Source: Streptomyces sp. CG4
GTDB taxonomy: Bacteria > Actinomycetota > Actinomycetes > Streptomycetales > Streptomycetaceae
Length of the DNA stretch: 64,000 nucleotides
Assembly (NCBI RefSeq): GCF_041080655.1
Contig: NZ_CP163525.1
Coordinates: 9,858,001-9,922,000, forward strand
Reading direction: 5' to 3'
The notes under the pieces are model-generated. The model was not told the DNA's origin. It did no database searches and was given only the letters and a program-made list of their open reading frames with translations. Position 1 is the stretch's first letter, and every line of letters begins with the position of its first letter. Positions 7,551 through 16,031 of the stretch are shown here, piece by piece. A program made the translations under genes and the position numbers.

Positions 7551-9989
7551 ATGGCGGGACCCCGAGTGGTGATCATCGGAGCGGGCGTCGTGGGAGCGGC
7601 CCTGGCGGACGAGATCTCTGCACGCGGCTGGACCGAAGTGACCGTGGTCGACCAGGGCCCCCTTCCGGCCACGGGCGGCTCCTCATCCCACGCCCCGGGC
7701 CTGGTCTTCCAGACGAACCCCTCGAAGACCATGACGGAGCTGGCCCGCTACACCGTCGAGAAGTTCTGCTCCCTCGACGTCGACGGCAAGCCCTGCTTCC
7801 TCCAGGTCGGCGGCCTCGAAGTGGCCACCACCCCCGAGCGCCTCGCCGAACTCCACCGCCGCCACGGCTGGATCACCGCCTGGGGCATCGAGGCACGCCT
7901 GCTGACCCCCGACGAGTGCGTGGAGAAGCACCCGCTCGTCAACCGCGACCGTGTTCTCGGCGGCATGCTCGTCCCCACCGACGGCCTCGCCAAGGCTGTC
8001 CTCGCCGTCGAGGCCCAGATCCGCAGAGCCACCGAACGCGGAGTGCGCTTCCTCGCCCGCCACGAGGTCCTCGACGTACATCAGAGCGAGGGCCGCGTCA
8101 CCAGCGTGGTGACCGACCAGGGAGAACTGCCCGCCGACATCGTCGTGTGCTGCGCCGGCATCTGGGGCCCGAAGATCGCCCGCATGGTCGGCATGAACCT
8201 GCCGCTCACCCCGCTCGCCCACCAGCTCGCCTGGACCGGCCCGGTCCCCGCCCTCGCCGGCCAGACCGAGGAGGCGGTGCGCCCGATCCTGCGCCACCAG
8301 GACGCCGACCTCTACTACCGCGACCGCTACGACGGCCTCGGCATCGGCTACTACGGCCACCGCCCCATGCCGGTCTCCGCCGACGACATCCTCTCCGTGG
8401 GCGAGGCCGAGCAGATGCCCTCCGTCCTCAAGTTCACCGAGGACGACTTCGCGGACGCCTGGACGGAGACCCAGTCGCTGCTCCCCGTGACCCGCGAGGC
8501 CAAGGTCGAGGAGGGCATCAACGGCCTGTTCTCCTTCACCACCGACGGCTACCCCCTGCTCGGCGCGTCCCCGGACGTCCGGGGCTTCTGGGTCGCCGAA
8601 GCCGTGTGGGTCACCCACTCCGCCGGCGTCGGCCGGGCCGTCGCCGAATGGCTGGTCGACGGCCACTGCTCCTCGTTCGACCTGCACGAATGCGACGTCA
8701 ACCGCTTCGAGCCGCACCAACTGTCCCCGGAGTACGTCCTGGCCCGCGACTGCCAGAACTTCGTCGAGGTCTACGACATCGTCCACCCCCTCCAGCCGAC
8801 GGGCGCGCCCCGCCCGATCCGCACCAGCCCCTTCCACGCCCGCCAGCAGGAACACGGCGCGTTCTTCCTGGAGGCGAACGGCTGGGAGCGCCCCCAGTGG
8901 TACGAGGCCAACGCGAGGCTGGTCGAGGGCCGCTCCATCCCCACCCCCAACGACTGGGCGGCGCGCTACTGGTCACCGATCGTCGGCGCGGAGGCGCAGG
9001 TCACCCGAGAGACCGTCGCGCTGTACGACATGACCGCCCTCAAGCGCCTGGAGGTCAGCGGCCCAGGCGCCGCCGACTTCCTGGAGCGGCTGGTCACCGG
9101 CAAGGTCGCCAAGTCCGTGGGCTCCGTGACGTACACCCTCCTCCTGGACCACGACGGCGGCATCCGCAGCGACATCACCGTCGCCCGACTCGCCCGCGAC
9201 CTCTTCCAGGTCGGCGCCAACGGCAACCTCGACCTCGACTGGTTCACCCGCCACCTGCCCGCCGACGGCACCGTCCAGGTCCGCGACATCACGCCCGGCA
9301 CCTGCTGCATCGGCCTGTGGGGCCCGCTTGCCCGCGAGGTCCTGCAACCCCTCACCGCCGCCGACTTCTCGGGCGACGGCCTGAAGTACTTCCGCGCCAA
9401 GCGCGCCCACATCGGCAGCGTCCCGGTGACGGCGATGCGGCTGTCGTACGTCGGTGAACTCGGCTGGGAGCTGTACACCACCGCCGACCTCGGCCTGAAG
9501 CTGTGGGACACCCTCTGGGCCGCCGCCGAGCCGCTGGGCGGCATCATCGCCGGCCGCGGCGCCTTCAACAGCCTCCGCCTGGAGAAGGGCTACCGCTCCT
9601 TCGGCACCGACATGACCTACGAGCACGACCCGTACGAGGCCGGCGTCGGCTTCGCCGTCAAGCTCGACAAGGGCGACTTCCTCGGCAAGGCCGCGCTGGA
9701 GCGACGCAAGACCGACGTACGGCGGAAGCTGACCTGCCTCACCATCGACGACCCGCGGGCCGTCGTCCTGGGCAAGGAACCGGTCTACGACGGCGACCGC
9801 GTCGTCGGCTACGTCACCAGCGCGGCGTACGGCTACACCGTCGGCAAGGGCATCGCCTACGCCTGGCTTCCGGCCGACCTCGCCACCCCCGGCACCACCG
9901 TGCACATCGGCTACTTCGACCAGCGCGTCGAGGCGGTCCTGGCCGAGGAGCCCCTGTTCGACCCGACCATGTCCCGCCTTCGTGGCTAA
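7551..9989 (+). CDS. Dimethylglycine oxidase/dehydrogenase-like flavoprotein with folate-binding GcvT domain
   Basis: An 812-residue two-domain enzyme. The N-terminal DAO-type flavin domain has the dinucleotide motif VVIIGAGVVGAALADE (Gly10/12/15) and the segment SSSHAPGLVFQTN, whose His47 aligns with the covalent-flavin histidine of characterised dimethylglycine enzymes. The C-terminal half is an aminomethyltransferase (GcvT)-like fold with YVGELGWELYT and RLEKGYRSFGTDMTYEHDP, which captures the demethylated carbon on tetrahydrofolate. Length and order match dimethylglycine oxidase/dehydrogenase rather than GcvT alone. The substrate is inferred from family and context; sarcosine dehydrogenase is the main alternative. 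ATG start with a GGAGG site 9 bases upstream. Confidence 0.85.
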   Translation: MAGPRVVIIGAGVVGAALADEISARGWTEVTVVDQGPLPATGGSSSHAPGLVFQTNPSKTMTELARYTVEKFCSLDVDGKPCFLQVGGLEVATTPERLAELHRRHGWITAWGIEARLLTPDECVEKHPLVNRDRVLGGMLVPTDGLAKAVLAVEAQIRRATERGVRFLARHEVLDVHQSEGRVTSVVTDQGELPADIVVCCAGIWGPKIARMVGMNLPLTPLAHQLAWTGPVPALAGQTEEAVRPILRHQDADLYYRDRYDGLGIGYYGHRPMPVSADDILSVGEAEQMPSVLKFTEDDFADAWTETQSLLPVTREAKVEEGINGLFSFTTDGYPLLGASPDVRGFWVAEAVWVTHSAGVGRAVAEWLVDGHCSSFDLHECDVNRFEPHQLSPEYVLARDCQNFVEVYDIVHPLQPTGAPRPIRTSPFHARQQEHGAFFLEANGWERPQWYEANARLVEGRSIPTPNDWAARYWSPIVGAEAQVTRETVALYDMTALKRLEVSGPGAADFLERLVTGKVAKSVGSVTYTLLLDHDGGIRSDITVARLARDLFQVGANGNLDLDWFTRHLPADGTVQVRDITPGTCCIGLWGPLAREVLQPLTAADFSGDGLKYFRAKRAHIGSVPVTAMRLSYVGELGWELYTTADLGLKLWDTLWAAAEPLGGIIAGRGAFNSLRLEKGYRSFGTDMTYEHDPYEAGVGFAVKLDKGDFLGKAALERRKTDVRRKLTCLTIDDPRAVVLGKEPVYDGDRVVGYVTSAAYGYTVGKGIAYAWLPADLATPGTTVHIGYFDQRVEAVLAEEPLFDPTMSRLRG

Positions 9990-10102
9990 GGCTTGTCCGG
10001 CGGATCCTGTCGGCCGACGCTCCGCGTCGACTTCCTCCTCCGCCTTGCATCTGCACGCTCGCCCACTCTTGACTTCGCTCAAGCGGGGGGACCCAGCGCG
10101 GC

Positions 10103-10428
10103 GTGTTCCACATCATCGAGGAGCAGGCGTCCGCCGCCCTGGAACGGTTCCCGGCGTTCGCCCGCCCCATGTGCTGCGCACGTGGGGCGGGATCGTCGAC
10201 GTCAGCCCCGACGCCTCGCCCATCGTCGTCCTCACCCCGGTCGACAACCTCTACCTCAACTGCGACTGGGGCACCGGCGGTTTCAAGGCCACCCCGGGCG
10301 TCGGCTGGGTCTACGCCCACACCATCGCCCACGACACCCCTCACCACCTGAACGCCCCCTTCTCGCTCGACCGTTTCACCACCGCCGCGCTCGTCGACGA
10401 GCACGGCGCGGCCGCGGTGGCCCAGTAG
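10103..10428 (+). pseudogene. soxB: Sarcosine oxidase beta subunit, 3' remnant
   Basis: Only the last quarter of a SoxB-type flavoprotein survives. One frame reads FHIIEEQASAALERFPAFAR. The continuing text LRTWGGIVDVSPDASPI, LNCDWGTGGFKATPGVGW and LNAPFSLDRFTTAALVDEHG is in a different frame, so there is a frameshift near base 10165. A full subunit has about 400 residues, so the FAD-binding N-terminus is gone. Just upstream (10068-10083) is a small hairpin CTTGA-N6-TCAAG followed by GGGGGGACCC, of the kind scattered between Streptomyces genes. No start codon or ribosome site fits the remnant. Family assignment is strong; function is lost. Confidence 0.82.
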
Positions 10429-10440
10429 GGAGCCCGACCA

Positions 10441-11524
10441 TGCTGCTGCCACTGCGACCTGCTGGTCGTCGGCGCCGGCCCGGCGGCCTCGCGGCCGCGG
10501 CGGCAGCGGACAGCGGCGCGCGGGTCATCCTCGCCGACGACCAGCCGGAACCCGGCGGCAGCTTGCTCGGCACCGGGGAACACCTCGACTGGGTGGAGGC
10601 GACATGCGCACGGCTCGACGCCGCCCCCGAGGTACGGGTCCTGCGCCGGACCACCGTCTTCGGCCACTACGACGACAAACCACACCTCCTGGCGGTCGAG
10701 CGCCGTACCCGTCACCTCGGCGCCGACGCCCCGGAGTACGCCTGCCGCGAGCGCGTCTGGCGGATCCGCGCCCGGCGCGTGGTCCTCGCCACTGGCGCCC
10801 ACGAGCGTTCGCTCGCGTTCGGCGACAACGACCGTCCCGGAGTGATCCTGGCCACCTCGGCCCGGACGTACCTGCACCGCTACGCCGTCCTGCCCGGACG
10901 CCACGCGGTCGTGTTCACCACCAACGACAGTGCCTACGCCGCCGCGCTCGACCTGGCGGCGGCGGGAGTGGACATCGCGGCGATCGTCGACACCCGGCCC
11001 GAACCGGGGGAGTGGGCCGAGCGGGCCCGGTCCGCCGGGATCGAGGTGCTGGCCGGACACGCGGTCACCGGCACGGAGGGCGGGTCCCGCCCCACCGCGG
11101 TGACCGTCGCCCCGTACGGGGACACCGCCGCACAGCGGGAGTTCGCCTGGGTATGAGCTGGGCGGTGTCGAAGAAGAAGCCCGACTTCATCGGCAAGCGC
11201 TCCTACGCCCGCGCCGACACCGTCCGCCCCGACCGCGAGCACCTCGTCGGCCTCCTCCCCGAGGACCCGGCCACCTTCCTCCCGGAGGGCACCCAGGTGG
11301 TCGCCGACGGTGAACTGCCCGCCCCGCCGGTGCCGATGCGGGGCCACGTCACCTCCAGCTACCGCAGCGCGGCGCTCGGCCGGACCTTCGCGCTCGCCCT
11401 GGTCAAGGGCGGCCGGGACCGCATCGGCGAACGACTCTACGTACCCGTCGGCAACCGGCTGCTCCCGGTGACCGTCGCCAGTCCCGTCCTCTACGACCCC
11501 GAGGGAGCCCGCCGCGATGGCTGA
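10441..11524 (+). pseudogene. soxA: Sarcosine oxidase delta/alpha remnant with deletions and a frameshift
   Basis: The first four codons (MLLP) after a good GGAG site look like the start of soxD, but they run straight into the interior of soxA. The dinucleotide motif CDLLVVGAGPA appears in one frame, and one base later the text continues in another frame as AAAADSGARVILADDQPEPG. The middle reads VVLATGAHERSLAFGDND and ALDLAAAGVDIAAIVDTRP, then stops at 11157. The extreme C-terminus SKKKPDFIGKRSYARADTV through ASPVLYDPEGARRDG resumes. About half of the roughly 950-residue alpha subunit, including most of the folate domain, and nearly all of soxD are missing. The last codons overlap soxG, as in intact operons. 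Confidence 0.82.
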
Positions 11525-11996
11525 CACTGCCCAGCTCGCCCGGCAGCGCAGCCCGCTGGCGCATGTCGCCGACCGCTTGGCCGCCGCGACCCGCTCGTCC
11601 GGGGGCGCGGTCCGGCTGGCCGAAGTCCCCTTCCTGGCCCAGGTGAACGTCCGCGTCGATGCCAAGAGCGCGGCCGCCGACGCCGTAGGACTCGCCCTGG
11701 GGTTCCAACTGCCCCTGGAACCCGACACCACCGTTCGCACAGAGGACATGACCGTGGTGTGGCTCGGCCCGGACGAATGGCTCGTGATGGGGCGGCCCGG
11801 CGCCCAGCGGGACCTGGAGAGCCGGATCCGTTCGGCGGCCGGCGACGAGCACGTCTCGGTCACCGGCGTCTCCGCCCAGCGGACCACTCTGGCCCGCGAC
11901 GAGACCAGGGCGGGTTTCTGGGTCCTGGTGCGGTCCTGTTTCGCCGGCTATGTGGCCGACTGGCTACTGGACGCGGCCGTGGAGTACCGCGTGTGA
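11517..11996 (+). CDS. soxG: Sarcosine oxidase gamma subunit with internal deletion
   Basis: A 159-residue SoxG-like protein with an intact N-terminus (QLARQRSPLAHVADRL, VRLAEVPFLAQVNVR, VVWLGPDEWLVMG) and C-terminus (FWVLVRSCFAGYVADWLLD). The family is about 200 residues long. The stretch between VSAQRTTL and FWVLVRS, normally about 40 residues with LAGPRAREVL-type text, is reduced to ARDETRAG. The frame stays open, so a shortened polypeptide could be made, but its partners soxB, soxD and soxA are wrecked, so it has no complex to join. Its start overlaps the soxA remnant by 8 bases. Confidence 0.75.
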   Translation: MADTAQLARQRSPLAHVADRLAAATRSSGGAVRLAEVPFLAQVNVRVDAKSAAADAVGLALGFQLPLEPDTTVRTEDMTVVWLGPDEWLVMGRPGAQRDLESRIRSAAGDEHVSVTGVSAQRTTLARDETRAGFWVLVRSCFAGYVADWLLDAAVEYRV

Positions 11997-12016
11997 CGGG
12001 CTCCGTCTGACGACTG

Positions 12017-12062
12017 CCGTGTGCCGCCTCGCCGATCAGCGGATCGGCGAGGCGGCACACGG
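12017..12062. terminator. Bidirectional hairpin between soxG and iclR
   Basis: A 21-bp perfect stem (12017-12037 with 12042-12062, core GTGTGCCGCCTCGCCGATC) with an AGCG loop lies between convergent soxG and iclR. It ends 16 bases before the iclR stop codon, so it can terminate transcription from both sides. Confidence 0.88.
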
Positions 12063-12078
12063 CTACCCGGGGAAGGAA

Positions 12079-12876
12079 TCAGCCCAGGTAGCCCATCCGG
12101 TGGCTGATCTCCGCCGCGCCCTTGATCAGCGCGGGTGCCAGCTGGTGGAGGCGCTCCTCGGTGAAGCGGTAGGCCGGGCCCGAGGCGCTGATGGCGGCGA
12201 TGACCTCGCCGTCGCGGGCGCGGATCGGCGCCGCCATGGCGTGCAGCCCGATCTCCAACTCCTCCAGCGTCACCGCGTATCCGCGCTCGCGGGCCTCGGT
12301 GAGATTCTTCTCCAGCGTCGTCCTGGCGGTCAGCGTGTGCGGTGTCAGCTTCCGCAGCCCGGCGGCCGCGAGGACGCGGGCGCGCTCCGTCGCCGGCAGG
12401 TGGGCCAGCAGGATCTTGCCGCTGGACGTGGCGTGCACCGGGGTCAGCTGCCCGACCCAGTTGTGCGAGCCGACCGCGCCCGGGCCGCGCACCTGGTAGA
12501 GGTTGACCGCATAATGCTCCTGCAGGACCGCGATGTTGACGGTCTCGCCGATCTCCTCTATCAGCCGCTCGCACACCACGCGGCCCTGCTGGGTGACGTC
12601 GAGCCGGCCCGTGACCGCGCCCGCGAGGCGTACGATTCCGAAACCCAGCCGGTACTTGCCGCGTTCGGCCGTCTGCTCGACCAGACCGCGGGCCTCCAGC
12701 GCCCCGAGCAGGCGGAACGCGGTCGACTTGTGGACGTCGATCTCGGCGGCCACTTCGCTGACGCCGGCTTCGCCGCGCTGGGCGAGGATCTCCAGGACGC
12801 TGACGGCACGGTCGACGGACTGCACGCCGCCGACCGAGGAGCTTGCCGTTTCGCCATCTGCAACGCTGTTGCTCAT
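12079..12876 (-). CDS. IclR-family transcriptional regulator of the betaine locus
   Basis: A 265-residue regulator with N-terminal winged helix (VQSVDRAVSVLEILAQRG, then VSEVAAEIDVHKSTAFRLLGAL as recognition region) and a C-terminal effector-binding domain (NIAVLQEHYAVNLYQVRG, HATSSGKILLAHLP, GYAVTLEELEIGLHAMAAPI). I start it at ATG 12876 (MSNSVADGE) rather than at the upstream GTG, because the earlier residues are not family-like and the GTTGC-N7-GCAAC palindrome overlaps this start. That position predicts tight autorepression. It sits between the degraded sarcosine oxidase genes and purU. The likely effector is betaine, dimethylglycine or sarcosine, which cannot be read from sequence. Confidence 0.9.
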   Translation of the reverse strand: MSNSVADGETASSSVGGVQSVDRAVSVLEILAQRGEAGVSEVAAEIDVHKSTAFRLLGALEARGLVEQTAERGKYRLGFGIVRLAGAVTGRLDVTQQGRVVCERLIEEIGETVNIAVLQEHYAVNLYQVRGPGAVGSHNWVGQLTPVHATSSGKILLAHLPATERARVLAAAGLRKLTPHTLTARTTLEKNLTEARERGYAVTLEELEIGLHAMAAPIRARDGEVIAAISASGPAYRFTEERLHQLAPALIKGAAEISHRMGYLG

Positions 12877-12884
12877 AGCGCAAC
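12868..12884. promoter_or_regulatory. IclR autoregulatory operator over the iclR start codon
   Basis: GTTGCTCATAGCGCAAC is an inverted repeat GTTGC-N7-GCAAC with the same arms and spacing as the site upstream of the dimethylglycine gene. It includes the iclR ATG on the minus strand, so binding would block initiation directly. Confidence 0.6.
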
Positions 12885-12964
12885 TATACGCACTGGCGCT
12901 CCGTTGTTCCGGTGCTCCGGCCAAGCCGGTATACCACGGGGCGGCCGCGCCTGCCGAGCCCCCG

Positions 12965-13837
12965 TCAGCGGAAGACGACCGTGCAGTGTCCGTTGACCAG
13001 CACACGGCTCTCGCTGTGCCACTTCACGGCGTGTGCGAGCACCTGGGCCTCGACGTCACGGCCGAGGGTGACCAGCTCGTCGGGGGTGTGCGAATGCCTC
13101 ACGCGGACGACGCCCTGCTCGATGATCGGGCCCTCGTCGAGGTCGGGCGTGACGTAGTGCGCCGTGGCCCCGACGAGCTTGACGCCGCGCTCGTGCGCCT
13201 GGACGTAGGGCCGGGCACCCTTGAAGCTCGGCAAGAAGGAGTGGTGGATGTTGATGGCCCGGCCGTCGAGGCGCTTGCACAGGTCGTCGGAGAGGATCTG
13301 CATGTACCGGGCGAGCACCACGAGGTCGATGTCGAGTTCCTCGACGAGCTGGAGCAGCCGGGCCTCCGCCTCCGCCTTGGTCTGGCGAGTCACCGGGATG
13401 TGGTGGAAGGGGATGCCGTAGTTCTGCGCCAGTGGCTCGAAGTCCCGGTGGTTGGAGACGATCGCCGGGATCTCGATGTTGAGTGCGCCCGTGGACTTGC
13501 GGAAGAGCAGGTCGTTCAGGCAGTGGCCGAACTTCGACACCATGATCAGGGTGCGGGTCGGGGTCGACGCGTCGTGCAGCTGCCAGGTGATCCGGTGCGC
13601 CTCGGCGACCGGGCCGAAACCGGTGCGCAGATCCTCCAGCGACACGCCCGGGTCCGAGACGTCGAAGTGCACCCGCATGAAGAAGCGGTCCTGCAGTCGG
13701 TCGTCGAACTGCTGGCTCTCCAGGATGTTGCCGGAGTGGGCGACGAGATAGGTGGTCACGGCGTGGACGAGGCCGGCCCGGTCGGGGCACGAGAGAGTGA
13801 GGACGAACTCGCGGCCGGGCTGCGGACGAGGAGACAC
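12965..13837 (-). CDS. purU: Formyltetrahydrofolate deformylase
   Basis: A 290-residue hydrolase converting 10-formyl-THF to formate and THF. The N-terminal ACT domain reads FVLTLSCPDRAGLVHAVTTY and the catalytic half is related to GAR transformylase: MVSKFGHCLNDLL, VSNHRDFEPLAQNYGIPF, the catalytic block INIHHSFLPSFKGARPY, then GATAHYVTPDLDEGPII. I choose GTG 13837 (VSPRPQPGREF) because GGGAGGA lies 6-12 bases upstream; the ATG at 13888 would place the paired operator inside the gene. In betaine-degrading loci PurU relieves the excess of formyl-folate made from methyl groups, so this gene closes the pathway. Confidence 0.92.
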   Translation of the reverse strand: MSPRPQPGREFVLTLSCPDRAGLVHAVTTYLVAHSGNILESQQFDDRLQDRFFMRVHFDVSDPGVSLEDLRTGFGPVAEAHRITWQLHDASTPTRTLIMVSKFGHCLNDLLFRKSTGALNIEIPAIVSNHRDFEPLAQNYGIPFHHIPVTRQTKAEAEARLLQLVEELDIDLVVLARYMQILSDDLCKRLDGRAINIHHSFLPSFKGARPYVQAHERGVKLVGATAHYVTPDLDEGPIIEQGVVRVRHSHTPDELVTLGRDVEAQVLAHAVKWHSESRVLVNGHCTVVFR

Positions 13838-13857
13838 GGCATCCTCCCTCGGTGCGC

Positions 13858-13886
13858 TATGCGCAACTGTTTGAGTTATGCGCAAC
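13858..13886 (-). promoter_or_regulatory. Paired IclR-type sites upstream of purU
   Basis: The decamer TATGCGCAAC occurs twice, at 13858-13867 and 13877-13886, 19 bases apart start to start. On the minus strand each reads GTTGCGCATA, matching the GTTGCG(C/T)A pair at 7485 and 7504, which has the same 19-base spacing. The pair lies 21-49 bases upstream of the purU start. I infer purU belongs to the same regulon. Confidence 0.6.
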
Positions 13887-13938
13887 ATGGTCTCGGCAGG
13901 ATGGCCGACTGGTCAAGGGGTGGTGTGTGGTAGTGCCG

Positions 13939-14530
13939 TCAGTCCGGTGTCACCTCGACCGGCAGCCTCTTGCTGCCATTGACGAAGCGGGAGCGGACGC
14001 GGGGTACGTCGCCGGTCAGGCGGATGTCCGCCAGGCGCGGGATCAGTTCCTCGAACATGATGCGGATCTCGGTGCGGGCGAGCAGGTTGCCCAGGCACAA
14101 GTGTGGGCTGTCCTTGCCGAAGGTGACGTGGTCGTTGTCCTGCCGGGCGACGTCGAAGTCGTAAGGGTTGCCGAAGATCTCCTCGTCGCGGTTGCCGGAG
14201 GCGAACCACATGACGACCTTGTCGCCCTCCTTGATCTGCTTGCCGCCGAGTTCGACGTCCCGCGTGGCGGTACGGCGGAAGTGGTAGACGGGGGACGCCC
14301 AGCACAGGAACTCCTCCACCGCGGTGGGGATGAGCGAGGGGTCCTCCTGGAGGCGAGCGAGCTGCTCGGGGTGCTGGAGGGGGGCGAGGATGGAGTGGGT
14401 GATGGTGTGTGGGTCGTCTCGTTGCCGGCCACGACCAGGAGCAGGAAGTGGTTGTCGGAGTCCTGCGCGGTCAGCGGGGCTCCGTCGCGCGGTGTTTCGT
14501 TGACCAGCTTGAAATGAACGAAGCCAGGAG
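13939..14530 (-). pseudogene. Cytochrome P450, 3' remnant with frameshift
   Basis: The I-helix text LVNETPRDGAPLTAQDSDN followed by FLLLVVAGNETTH is in one frame, and the continuing HTITHSILAPLQHPEQLARL is in another, so a shift lies near base 14405. After it come VEEFLCWASPVYHFRRTA (ExxR-region successor), the PERF-like NPYDFDVARQDNDHV and the heme loop FGKDSPHLCLGNLLAR with the axial Cys. The N-terminal half of a roughly 400-residue P450 is missing. Reading on in the second frame continues without a stop into the neighbouring integrase remnant, which is a by-product of high GC and not a fusion. Family is certain; substrate cannot be inferred. Confidence 0.82.
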
Positions 14531-14759
14531 GAAATGGCCAAAGGCCGACCCCAGCCCCTTCGACCCTGTGGAGGAGCCCGCTGCTGCGTGACGACGTCAA
14601 AGCCGCCCTCGTTGAGCAGTGCCTGCGGAGTTGGGATGAGCCTTCCGGAGTCGGCCAGGTTCTGGGGGCTTCGTCGTCCCGTCCTGTCTTCTAGGGGTGT
14701 GACCGGGATACGCGCCAAAGGGGCAACGGGATGATCTTGAAGCCTTGATCCGCTCAGAT

Positions 14760-15828
14760 TTATGTGCGGCGACGTGCAGCGGGGTCGCGTTCGGCGACGT
14801 GCCGGGCGACCGAGTCGACGCCGGGGTGGGCGTACCGCTCCAGGCAGCGGACGGAGGCGTGGCGGGAGCGGGCCAGCAGCATCGGGGGCGAGGTGCCGTC
14901 CTCCGCGTCGTGCGTCAGGGCACTGTGCCGTGGCCGGTGCAGGGTCCAGCCGTCCAGATCCTTGATGTCGTCGGGTGAGGCGAGGGGGGTTTGCCAGTAG
15001 CCGGGTGTTCTCCTCGAAGATCTCCTCAACGCGGCGGTAGGAGAGCCGGGCACGGCCGGTCTCCGGGCACACGTCGAGCGTGGGTGTTCCGGCCGGTGCC
15101 TTGCGGTCGGTGAGAAACAGCGGGCCGCGCGTGCGGCGGGCGATGAGGCGGGGCAGGAGCTGGGCGGTGCCGGACTGCCAGTGAATCCACTCGGTCGCGC
15201 CGCCCTTGGCGGTGATCTTCCCGCGCTTGTCCTGCGGGTACAGGTCTTCTACGTTGAGACACAGCACCTCGTCGGCCCGAGCGGCGGACTCGTAGAGCAT
15301 CTTCCACTGCGTCTTCTCCCGGAGCCCGACGTCGAGGCGCCACAGGGCGGAGATTTGGTTCTGCGCCAGGGCCTTGGTGCGGTCGGGCCGGCGCCGGCCG
15401 CCGCTCGATACCGATCGTGGGATCGCCTTCGATCCAGCCTTGGCGCTGCCACCAGCCGATCGCCTTGCGCGCGATGGACAGTTCCCGGTTGACGGCGTCG
15501 GCGTCCATCTCGTCCGCCCGCGCCGCCGCCAGTTCGGCCAGCACCTCCGGCAGTGCCGGGTCGTCGATCGCGGCGACGGGGAAGGCGGGGGTTTCGCGCC
15601 CCGGCGGGCGGGTCCGGTCGGCGCCGGTTCGCTGGCGAGCATCCACCCCCACGTCGTGAGCAAGATCCGGTAGATCCGTGCGGAGGACTTCGCGATGCCC
15701 GCGCCGGTGAGGTAGCGCTCGACCGCCGCGGTGTACGACGCGGGCGGGGCAGACAGAGGTACGACCCGAGCGCGCGGCAACCGAAGCGCGCCCCCGCTCC
15801 CGAGCTCGGTCACCGGTTCGATCGTCAC
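14760..15828 (-). pseudogene. Tyrosine recombinase/integrase with several frameshifts
   Basis: Phage-type site-specific recombinase text is spread over three minus frames. It starts YTAAVERYLTGAGIAKSSAR, then ADAVNRELSIARKAIGWWQR (second frame), then ISALWRLDVGLREKTQWK and LYESAARADEVLCLNVED (first frame, catalytic Arg region). The C-terminal catalytic box LHRPRHSALTHDAEDGTS, LLARSRHASVRCLERYA with its His-x-x-Arg and Tyr is in a third frame. Joined, it would be a nearly full-length enzyme of about 350 residues. A GTG at 15828 with AGGAGG 10-15 bases upstream is the likely original start. At least three single-base shifts kill it. Three copies of a 16-bp repeat lie directly upstream. Confidence 0.8.
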
Positions 15829-15848
15829 GCCGCCCAGCCCTCCTGACA

Positions 15849-15959
15849 CTGCCGCAGTAAATGCGTACTCCTCGCCCCGGCGGCCGGAATGGCCCGCCGC
15901 AGGTCGCGGTGATCTCGGTAGGGGCTCTGTCGCAGTAAATCCGGCATTTACTGCGGCAG
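15849..15959. repeat. Triple 16-bp repeat upstream of the integrase (possible att or arm sites)
   Basis: CTGCCGCAGTAAATGC at 15849-15864 recurs as CTGTCGCAGTAAATCC at 15927-15942 and, inverted and perfect, at 15944-15959. The last two copies form an almost continuous palindrome. The block starts 21 bases upstream of the inferred integrase start, where recombinase arm sites, an attachment site or an autorepressor operator would lie. Confidence 0.65.
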
Positions 15960-16031
15960 TTGCGAACGTTTCCGCGATCGAGCATCCGCCCAAATGCGGT
16001 TCTGCTGTGCGGACTTGAGGGGAGGGGACTG

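Noticed and set aside
15849..15959. CRISPR-like repeat array
   Set aside because: Only three copies, in mixed orientation, with unequal 62- and 1-base gaps. Recombinase or operator sites fit better.
13939..15993. A single 684-codon minus-strand open frame
   Set aside because: It strings together the P450 end and parts of the integrase, whose remaining text lies in other frames. Two pseudogenes, not one protein.
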